64,000 nucleotides of DNA from Sneathiella marina. Lineage in GTDB: Bacteria > Pseudomonadota > Alphaproteobacteria > Sneathiellales > Sneathiellaceae. The number at the start of each line of letters is the position of its first letter. The first letter of the stretch is position 1. The stretch is from positions 3,957,501 to 4,021,500 of the forward strand of contig NZ_CP098747.1 in the NCBI RefSeq assembly GCF_023746535.1, written 5' to 3'. Position numbers and translations under genes: made by a program. The notes below the pieces were generated by a model. That model saw nothing but the letters and a program-made list of their open reading frames with translations, made no database searches and was not told where the DNA came from. Positions 57,375 to 64,000 of the stretch are shown here, one piece after another.

Positions 57375-58427
57375 TCATTTGGATTTTTTCAGCGAATTGT
57401 ATGTCTTTTCTGCCAGTTTTACCAAACCGATAATGACTTGGTTTCCAATCTCATAGGGCCCGGCCGCAGTTACGTCGTCGCCGTTAAAGCCTTTTTTGAA
57501 ATGAAATACACCTTTATTGCCGTCTGGATCGATACCGCCAAGGTCATACCACTTGCAGCCTCGGGATTTTGCCTCAACTATTGCGTTCCATTGCAATAAA
57601 TATGACGCTTTAAGTTGGTTACCTTCTGCCGTAGAAGCCCCGAGAAGATAAACAGCAGTATCACCAACATAACTGCCAACATGGGCTGCTAACACGTTAT
57701 CGTCTTTAGACGCAATTTGAATGAAAAATTGATCGTCACCCGACAAACCTTCTTGAACTCTTTCATAGAAATCAACTCCCAATGAAACGTCAAAGCCCTT
57801 TTTTTGTTTTAATTGGATAAACAGATCCTCGAATTTTTGAAACCAAGGTCCGGATGTTCCAGTAGAGATGGTCAAGTCATTTTTTTGCGCACGATTAAGC
57901 TGATTTCTCCATTTTCCATTCAGTGAAGATCGAATTTCATCAGTATCTTTTTCAATATCAACGACAAAAGTCCTGTATTGGTCCGATTGATTAATTTTCC
58001 GGAATCCAAGATCCTCAAAAATAATAGATCGATTAGCGTTTCCTTCTTCTGTGTATACAGAGCATTTAATTCTCAAAACGAAATTTCGAGACCGAGTATA
58101 TTCAGCAATCAGGGCCTGTAGGCACAGTTTAAAATCCTGCTCGGCTTGAGCATCATTGCTATCTCGAACATGAATAGGGCCTCCGTTTACGTAAGCAATC
58201 CCTAGTGGAAAAATGGGTAATTTCTTAAGCCGTACATTCGTGAGCCCTATCAGTTTTTCCTGATTAAAGATGCCAACAAACTCTGATTTCGCTCCAATTC
58301 GAGCTGCGCTTTCAACACCATAACTCCAGAACTGCCTGTAATTATGATCGCTAAATTCCGCGATATGCCTTTTCCATTCATTTTCATTTAGAAAATTTAA
58401 TTTGAGACCGTTCATTCCAAGGACCAT
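57375..58427 (-). CDS. FemAB-like GNAT aminoacyl/acyltransferase
   Basis: A 350-residue FemX/FemAB-type double GNAT protein. It has RQFWSYGVESAARIGAKSEFVGIF near the start, SSLNGKWRNQLNRAQKNDL in the middle and the family hallmark WYDLGGIDPDGNKGVFHFKKGFNGD near the end. FemAB proteins of EPS loci are often listed with exosortase systems. The reaction here is unknown; transfer of an amino acid or acyl group to a sugar is the usual guess. Starts at residue 1 or 5 (MNGLKLNF) are possible. It starts 8 bases after the ligase-like gene and ends 15 bases before the deacetylase start. Confidence 0.85.
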   Translation of the reverse strand: MVLGMNGLKLNFLNENEWKRHIAEFSDHNYRQFWSYGVESAARIGAKSEFVGIFNQEKLIGLTNVRLKKLPIFPLGIAYVNGGPIHVRDSNDAQAEQDFKLCLQALIAEYTRSRNFVLRIKCSVYTEEGNANRSIIFEDLGFRKINQSDQYRTFVVDIEKDTDEIRSSLNGKWRNQLNRAQKNDLTISTGTSGPWFQKFEDLFIQLKQKKGFDVSLGVDFYERVQEGLSGDDQFFIQIASKDDNVLAAHVGSYVGDTAVYLLGASTAEGNQLKASYLLQWNAIVEAKSRGCKWYDLGGIDPDGNKGVFHFKKGFNGDDVTAAGPYEIGNQVIIGLVKLAEKTYNSLKKSK

Positions 58428-58435
58428 TCTTTCTG

Positions 58436-59806
58436 CTAAGAGGACCTATTTCTTATAGGTGGTGCTAACTGGTGCGTTGGCTGCTGATCGCCAGTTGTTT
58501 CATTTAAATTACGGGCTCGTTCCATTGCATTTTTTCGTGCATTGGCGATAATTGTAACTGCAAGGCTTACGCTTCCTCCAAGGAACAAATAGAAAGCATT
58601 CAGCATTTGGCCAAAATAAGAAACGGCCAAAAAACTCATACAATGAACAAATAGGACACTTCCGGCTCCCCACAAAACCCATCTATCCCCATTGGTTTCC
58701 GACGCCTTAATACCGCGTCCAATTATTTTGAATATGGAATAAATAAACAGGATAAAGAGGACAAAGCTCAACAACCCTCCGCGAACAGCTTCCAATATAA
58801 ATTGATTAGTTACATCCTGAAGCCCATAGTCCCAATGAGCGGTAGATCGAACACCAACAAGCCACCATTCATTAAAGTTGTCTATAAATTTTTCGATTAA
58901 ATTATATCGATGCCAACCCGTTGATCCGCCTGAAATATCAATTCTGGAAATCAGGTGCCAAACCGGTGCTTTCATCACCATATGCAACGCAAGTAGGATC
59001 AAAAGTATGCCCCATCGGACATACGACATAACGGAGCGAAATACATACATCGCCATGGCTAAGCAGCCGAAGAAAACTGACATAACAGGCGTACTGGAGG
59101 CGGTATTCAATAAAATGCCCAAGCAACAAATACCAAATATGATCAGAAGTATCCGAGGTATTTGTTTATTCATCCAGAACGCTCCGAACCAAGGCAGTAT
59201 CACCGCCCAGAATACGCCCGCCATAATCGGATGAGAGAAGGGGCCTTGGCACCGAAGCCTGCCATCTCTAATGGCGGTATACTTCGGAACACCACCGAAT
59301 TCTGCAAATAAGTTACGGCCAGTTACTCTTTCCACTGAGAAAACTATAAACATTGGAATAGAAGCAAAACCTATAAACAATATATTCCGTCTTAGATCCG
59401 CTACGGTTCGAATAAAAATTCGCCCTAAAAAATAAGCTCCGGCCGCATCAAGCATATACCCAATTCTAAAGACGAAAGCCCCGACATTGCCATATAAAAT
59501 TCCATATGCGAATATTCCCCATATCATAGATACAAGAATATAGACGTCCGGCGCTTTCATAGTGAAACCCAGGTACTCTCGTCTAAACATGACGCGTATA
59601 ATTGCCGCAATAATCACTATTCTAATAAAACTGAAATCTATTGTTGCAATAACAATGCGTTGGGCACTTGGAATCGCCATGATCATAATCAAAAGCGGAA
59701 TAATCGCATAATTTCTGCGCAGCATTATCGTGGCTATCGCGCACAGAGCAACCAAAGCGATACCAACAGGATGTGCTGTTGTTTCATTCGCCCAGCTTAT
59801 AAGCAT
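58436..59806 (-). CDS. O-antigen ligase/polymerase-like membrane protein
   Basis: A 456-residue membrane protein with about 11-12 helices and a large loop near residues 290-340 (RIDISGGSTGWHRYNLIEKFIDNFNEWWLVGVRSTAHWDYGLQDVTNQFILEAVRGGLLSFVLF). That loop pattern, with R/W-H and the following helix, is typical of Wzy/WaaL O-antigen polymerases and ligases. It may polymerise the repeat unit in the periplasm. It heads the unit with femAB-like and deacetylase genes. The C-terminal tail is polar. I considered an exosortase but see no Cys/Arg/His exosortase motifs. Confidence 0.82.
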   Translation of the reverse strand: MLISWANETTAHPVGIALVALCAIATIMLRRNYAIIPLLIMIMAIPSAQRIVIATIDFSFIRIVIIAAIIRVMFRREYLGFTMKAPDVYILVSMIWGIFAYGILYGNVGAFVFRIGYMLDAAGAYFLGRIFIRTVADLRRNILFIGFASIPMFIVFSVERVTGRNLFAEFGGVPKYTAIRDGRLRCQGPFSHPIMAGVFWAVILPWFGAFWMNKQIPRILLIIFGICCLGILLNTASSTPVMSVFFGCLAMAMYVFRSVMSYVRWGILLILLALHMVMKAPVWHLISRIDISGGSTGWHRYNLIEKFIDNFNEWWLVGVRSTAHWDYGLQDVTNQFILEAVRGGLLSFVLFILFIYSIFKIIGRGIKASETNGDRWVLWGAGSVLFVHCMSFLAVSYFGQMLNAFYLFLGGSVSLAVTIIANARKNAMERARNLNETTGDQQPTHQLAPPIRNRSS

Positions 59807-60195
59807 CGTGCATCATCTTTCCGCCCTAAATATTGATCAAAAGAGTACTCTCGAAAGTATACTTCTTAAAATCTCGATCTACTAGAATGTAGCTGGATCA
59901 AACCTTGATTTACATTTCTTTCTCATAACCGGCGGTGAACTGAGATATTTTTGTTCACCTGAATTACATCAAAACACTACCAAATAGATCACAACGTTAT
60001 TCCGCAATGATAGAGTTTACATCTATTCTTACGTCAATTTTATCTAAACGTTTTAGGAAATTTGAGTTAAATATATATTAAAGGCGTACTCAATGAACGC
60101 CCGCATATAGAAAATTTACAAGGCTGTAATCAAAAAAAAGCGGGTAAATGAACACCAAATGGTGACATTTACCCGCTTCTATACCCCAGTGACAG
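59807..60195. other. Gene-free region between the beta-helix gene and the ligase-like gene
   Basis: About 390 bases, A/T-rich. It holds the terminator of the minus-strand beta-helix gene (60132-60176) and must contain the promoter of the ligase unit. I see no gene. Confidence 0.6.
60132..60176 (-). terminator. Strong rho-independent terminator of the large beta-helix gene
   Basis: On the minus strand GCGGGTAAATG (60176-60166) pairs over 11 bp with CATTTACCCGC (60150-60140). An inner CACC/GGTG pairing extends the hairpin, and eight T follow (the A run at 60132-60139). It sits 20 bases after the stop of the gene at 60196. Confidence 0.9.
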
Positions 60196-63100
60196 TTAAG
60201 TCAGGAAATCTGAATTTTCCAATTCATATAAAGAAACCCCAATCAACTCGGGTTGAATGTCTACTGCATGATCGCCATCAAAATCGATACGGAAATCATT
60301 GGTGCTTTCCTCAGCATTAGCCTGCGCACCAGAGGCTTCCTCAATAAATTCTTCATCACCAACGGTACCAGCTGGCTCCGAAGCCATTACATCAAATGAG
60401 AACTTTTCATCAGAGTCGGCATCAATGTCGGAATTCGCAACTTGTTTGCTAGAAACCTGACTATTGTCATTTTCATCAGTAAACTCAATAATGTCCGAGC
60501 CTTCTTCTGCTGTAAATATGCCAAACCCTGCTTCGGTATTCGCTGAAGCATCTGATGTGTCAGTATCATTTTCTTTCAGTGCATTAACATCTGCACCTGC
60601 TGACAAGCTAGAAGCTATTTCGAAATCATCTGGATCTACTGAATAACGATCCAGAGTATTCGTAAATACACTGCTATACGCAAGCTGGTCACCGGAGGCA
60701 CTTGTTTCTGCAAGCACATTATTTGTGAGTGTAATGGAAGAGTCGTCGCCATTAGCCCTAATATCATTCGAGACATTATTCTCGATTTCGGCATTTTCTA
60801 CGTCAAAGGCACCTATCCATACAGGGTTCTCTGTACCCGGAGGAGAAACAACCGTATTGTCCCTAATTTCCAAGCCATCAGCATGGTAGACGCTAATGCC
60901 ATGATATCCTGACTGATAAACTACATTGTTTTCAATGAGAACATTTTCGTATTGAGATCCAGATTGAGAGTTTAGGAAAATTCCCTGGGCATCGTCTCCA
61001 TCTCCCTGCAAAATCATATTATCACGAATAATAATATCAGAATTTGCCTGTTTCCCATTTTGACCATAGAACTGAATAGCATTTAAAGAGCCGCTCGTTG
61101 AATACATGTCAGTGATTGTATTCCCTGAAATTTCTACTCCTTGGACGGTAGAAAATGAAAAGCCCTTGGAGCCAATATCATGCACATTATTGTCAGAAAT
61201 GTTTAAATCTTGCGAGTTACGCACATTAGTGCCGATGCCAAGATTACTAAATTCGTTACCAGTCACGTCAATACCAGTTGAGTTTGACACAGACAGACCA
61301 TAAAAATTGTCCGCCAGTGATTGACCCTCATTACCAAACTGATTATTTTTCAGGACGATATCCGAACTTCTCTGTATTGAAGTAAGATGTTCACCCCAGG
61401 AACCAATAGGATCGTCATCTGAGTAGATCGCAAGTTGCTCTATTGTAATATTGGAAGAATTATTAACATAGAGATTTTCAAGATGCGCCGGGCTCCCTGA
61501 ATCTGCAGATATAATTGTTACCGGCGTGTCAAAATTAAAGTTCCTTAAACTAACACTACCGTAATCACCGGAGAGCAAAGTTATCACTTCGCCCCCACTC
61601 GCATTTTTCATCGCAGCCATAAGTTCAGCTGCACTGCTTACCTCAATTACGTTACCACCGGATTGATTGTCGTTAGTGTCGTCCGTATCATCATTTGATT
61701 GCGGCTCATCTTGACCATTGATAAATACTTCAACTTCCGTCTCTACTCCGCTTGCAGTTTTAACGACGAATGTTTCTGTTAAATTTTCACCTGTGTCCAA
61801 TGCTTGGATTTGCGAAGAATCTACGGCGGTATAGCTCCAATTACCTTCTGTATCGACAGAAAAATTACCATGTTCCCCTGTCAGGTTTTCCGCTAAGAAT
61901 TCTTCGTTTCCACTGCCGCCGTCTATATCAAGATCCCCAGATGTAGTTAGAGAGCCGTCTTCTACAACAGAGCCAGAAGTATCACCAGATACGGTTACTT
62001 CGACTTGATCCTGGTTATCGGACTGATCGTCTCCGTCACCAGAATTATCTGTTGTGTCGTCTGTTGTGTCGTCTGTTGTGTCGTCTGTTGTGTCGTCTGT
62101 TGTGTCGTCTGTTGTGTCGTCTGTTGTGTCGTCTGTTGTGTCGTCTGTTGTGTCGTCTGTTGTGTCGTCTGTTGTGTCAGTATCTTTCAGTGCATTAATA
62201 TCTGCACCTACTGTCAAGCTGGAATTTACTTTGAAATCATCTGGATCTACTGAATAACGATCCAGAGTATTCGTAAATACACTGCTATACGCAAGCTGGT
62301 CACCGGAGGCACTTGTTTCTGCAAGCACATTATTTGTGAGTGTAATGGAAGAGTCGTCGCCATTAGCCCTAATATCATTCGAGATATTATTCTCAATAAC
62401 GGTATTTTTTACTTCAAAACCACCTATCCATACAAAGTTCTCAGTATCTGGAGGAGATACAACCGTATTGCCTTTAATTTCAAGTCCATCGGCACGATAA
62501 ACGCTAATGCCATGATATCCTGACTGATAAACCACATTGTTTTCAATGAGAACATTTTCGTATTGAGACCCAGGCTGGGAGTTCAAGAAAATTCCCTGAG
62601 CATCCTCTCCATCTCCCTGCAAAATCATATTATCACGAATAATAATATCAGAATTTGTTGGTCCGTCAGCGTAGCCTTGGAACTGAATATGGTCAGAATG
62701 ATCACCAGCCATAGGATACATGTCCGAGATCGTATTCCCTGCAACCTCAACCCCCTGGACACCGGAAAAATGCAGACCATCAGAGCGTATATCGTGAATA
62801 TTATTATCCGATACGTTCAAATCCTGTGAATAAGAAAAATGAGCACCATAGCCGAGATTACTAAACTCGTTACCGGTCACGTCAACACCAGTTGAGTTTG
62901 ACACAGACAGACCATAAAAATTGTCCGCCAGTGATTGACCCTCATTGCCAAACTGATTATTTTTTATGACGATATCGGAGCTTCTCTGTATTGAAGTAAG
63001 ATGCTCTCCCCAGGAACCAGAAGCTCCGTCTTCCGAATAGACCGCCAATTGTTCTATCGTGATATTGGAAGAATCGTAAATATATAGATTTTCCAAATGT

Positions 63101-63285
63101 GCCAGATTCTCAGAATCCGCAGAGGTTATCGTAACCGGCGTATCAAAATTATAATTACTTAGACTAACACTACCATAGTCACCGGAGAGCAAAGTAATTA
63201 CATCACCCCCACTAGCATTATTCATCGCCGCCAAAAGCTCGGCTGCGTTGCTTACCTCTATTACATTTGAATCTATAGAACTCAT
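60196..63285 (-). CDS. Tandem beta-helix protein with VCBS-like domain, likely type I secretion substrate
   Basis: A 1,029-residue acidic protein without a signal peptide. Beta-helix module 1 covers about 8-366, a (DDTT)n linker 368-413, a VCBS-like domain about 428-525 (SGSVVEDGSLTTSGDLDI, GNFSVDTEGNWSYTA), module 2 about 546-904 and an acidic tail 905-1029 ending ELENSDFLT. Lack of a Sec signal, VCBS content and the tail suggest C-terminal-signal export through the ABC/HlyD pair at 31871-35277. Both modules are homologous to the Sec protein at 55292. Module 1 keeps D169, the DHSDH cluster (195-199) and H258. Module 2 has K707 and SLNA at the first two sites but keeps H795. A GGAG lies before the ATG. 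Polysaccharide binding, cleavage or epimerisation are all possible. Confidence 0.82.
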   Translation of the reverse strand: MSSIDSNVIEVSNAAELLAAMNNASGGDVITLLSGDYGSVSLSNYNFDTPVTITSADSENLAHLENLYIYDSSNITIEQLAVYSEDGASGSWGEHLTSIQRSSDIVIKNNQFGNEGQSLADNFYGLSVSNSTGVDVTGNEFSNLGYGAHFSYSQDLNVSDNNIHDIRSDGLHFSGVQGVEVAGNTISDMYPMAGDHSDHIQFQGYADGPTNSDIIIRDNMILQGDGEDAQGIFLNSQPGSQYENVLIENNVVYQSGYHGISVYRADGLEIKGNTVVSPPDTENFVWIGGFEVKNTVIENNISNDIRANGDDSSITLTNNVLAETSASGDQLAYSSVFTNTLDRYSVDPDDFKVNSSLTVGADINALKDTDTTDDTTDDTTDDTTDDTTDDTTDDTTDDTTDDTTDDTTDDTTDNSGDGDDQSDNQDQVEVTVSGDTSGSVVEDGSLTTSGDLDIDGGSGNEEFLAENLTGEHGNFSVDTEGNWSYTAVDSSQIQALDTGENLTETFVVKTASGVETEVEVFINGQDEPQSNDDTDDTNDNQSGGNVIEVSSAAELMAAMKNASGGEVITLLSGDYGSVSLRNFNFDTPVTIISADSGSPAHLENLYVNNSSNITIEQLAIYSDDDPIGSWGEHLTSIQRSSDIVLKNNQFGNEGQSLADNFYGLSVSNSTGIDVTGNEFSNLGIGTNVRNSQDLNISDNNVHDIGSKGFSFSTVQGVEISGNTITDMYSTSGSLNAIQFYGQNGKQANSDIIIRDNMILQGDGDDAQGIFLNSQSGSQYENVLIENNVVYQSGYHGISVYHADGLEIRDNTVVSPPGTENPVWIGAFDVENAEIENNVSNDIRANGDDSSITLTNNVLAETSASGDQLAYSSVFTNTLDRYSVDPDDFEIASSLSAGADVNALKENDTDTSDASANTEAGFGIFTAEEGSDIIEFTDENDNSQVSSKQVANSDIDADSDEKFSFDVMASEPAGTVGDEEFIEEASGAQANAEESTNDFRIDFDGDHAVDIQPELIGVSLYELENSDFLT
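60622..60773 (-). repeat. 152-base exact repeat, module 2 copy
   Basis: Identical base for base to 62233-62384, inside the large beta-helix gene. It encodes the end of the beta-helix module (from about SNDIRANGDD to DPDDF). DNA on either side has diverged. Confidence 0.85.
62051..62178 (-). repeat. 12-base tandem repeat coding for (DDTT)n
   Basis: The plus-strand unit GTTGTGTCGTCT occurs ten times without change (62051-62170), followed by eight bases of an eleventh copy. On the minus strand it encodes the Asp-Asp-Thr-Thr linker between module 1 and the VCBS-like domain. Because the unit is 12 bases, gain or loss of copies keeps the reading frame. Confidence 0.95.
62233..62384 (-). repeat. 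152-base exact repeat, module 1 copy
   Basis: Identical to 60622-60773. It codes for the end of beta-helix module 1. The rest of the two modules is similar but not identical, so this block has been duplicated or homogenised recently. Confidence 0.85.
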
Positions 63286-64000
63286 TTTGTTATATTCTCC
63301 TAAAGCGCAGCCCAGAATATTAAGCTTCGCACCTATATAAATTAGGGTTTTAAAAAGTAAGTGAAAAGTACTAACAAATAGTTACTGTTTTCAATTATTA
63401 AATAAAATAAAAAATATATCTTAAGTTAAATAAAATTTTATATAATTATTTAATCAATAATATTTGTGATTATTTATATATTTATAGTATTTGATAAAAA
63501 AATTTATAAATATTCTAGTAATAAAAATAAATAAATTTCATAATTATTATAAATACACAAATTTAGATAAACTTATACTAACAAATTTCGAACTCACTTT
63601 CATTTCATACTCTGTTTATTTATCAAAAACCTTCGATAAAAATCCTAGAAGACAGATGTCCTTCTGCAGTCTATTTATCAAAGGAAATCTTGGCCGAATT
63701 AAGACAAGATTACGAAGATACTAAGAAAACTGCTTTGAAATTGGTAAATTGTAGTTTGACGGGAAAAGTACTTATGGACCATACGAAATTAGGAGTGTTT
63801 TGTTCTACCGCACAACTCAGTAAATTTACGCGAAATACTATGGTATTTATACTCTAGGTTCGAGCATACATAGGTCAGGTTGTAGAAGACAATGCTCACC
63901 AGCCGGTACACACCATCGACACAGGAGTGTGAGGAAAAAGATCTTCGCTTCCCTAAACCCGCAGACTCTCAGCTTTCATGAAGTTTGATAGTCTTGCGTT
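63286..64000. other. Very A/T-rich region with no recognisable gene
   Basis: From about 63340 to 63610 the sequence is extremely A/T-rich; beyond 63640 it returns towards average composition. A plus-strand frame at 63491-63724 reads like low-complexity Lys/Asn/Ile sequence and has no ribosome binding site. The region must contain the promoter of the large beta-helix gene. I find no tRNA or known element before the window ends. Confidence 0.5.

Noticed and set aside
58436-59806. Exosortase candidate
   Set aside because: Helix number and the long periplasmic loop fit Wzy/WaaL; no exosortase Cys/Arg/His motifs were seen.
62051-62178. Short CRISPR-like array
   Set aside because: The repeats are directly adjacent 12-base units without spacers and code for a DDTT linker.
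62005-62253. Cysteine/valine-rich plus-strand frame (VVCC repeats)
   Set aside because: A by-product of the 12-base repeat in the large beta-helix gene, with no ribosome binding site.
63491-63724. Plus-strand 77-codon frame
   Set aside because: Low-complexity sequence in an A/T-rich region, with no ribosome binding site or family motif.

Overview
The window looks like chromosomal DNA of a Gram-negative alphaproteobacterium, probably a marine Rhodospirillales/Kiloniellales/Sneathiellales-type organism. This rests on the hemD-hemC / tsaD / gpsA-YciI-EVE neighbourhood, a 1,600-residue NAD-glutamate dehydrogenase, an SDHAF4 (DUF1674) gene, the rsmB-rpe-heparinase-purH order, outer-membrane export genes and moderate G+C. 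I saw no transposase, integrase, CRISPR array, rRNA or tRNA.

Positions 1-31,000 are mostly core metabolism. They hold haem synthesis (hemD partial, hemC), tRNA t6A synthesis (tsaD), pentose phosphate enzymes (rpiA, rpe), gpsA, an acyl-CoA dehydrogenase, EVE and YciI proteins, a DMT exporter, a 59-residue SDHAF4 gene, rsmB, a heparinase-like protein, purH, YbjQ, an MFS transporter and NAD-GDH. Set into this is an accessory minus-strand block (4,876-10,716). It holds a Baeyer-Villiger-type flavin monooxygenase, a periplasmic ligand-binding protein and a membrane adenylate cyclase whose start overlaps the binding-protein gene. It looks like a ligand-to-cAMP sensing module.

Positions 29,085-63,285 form a large exopolysaccharide (EPS) region. 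It has a type I secretion ABC/HlyD pair; a polysaccharide export lipoprotein and beta-barrel protein; an ExeA-like ATPase and a TPR lipoprotein of the kinds found beside PEP-CTERM/exosortase systems; AlgA- and AlgD-like enzymes that would make GDP-mannuronate; three glycosyltransferases; a flippase; two tandem GNAT/CelD-like proteins; an acyltransferase-SGNH protein; a polysaccharide deacetylase; a FemAB-like protein; and an O-antigen-ligase-like protein. No exosortase is visible, but a 114-residue protein has a PEP-CTERM-like tail.

The most interesting candidate system is a group of homologous parallel beta-helix domains in this region. One is a Sec-exported single-domain protein (55,292). 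The other is a 1,029-residue protein without a signal peptide (60,196) that carries two such domains joined by a (DDTT)n linker and a VCBS-like domain, and is a plausible substrate of the type I system. Acidic and histidine residues shared by the first module and the Sec paralogue are lost in the second module. A working model is a GDP-mannuronate-based, acylated and deacetylated EPS that is exported, then cut, epimerised or bound by these proteins. That model is inference.
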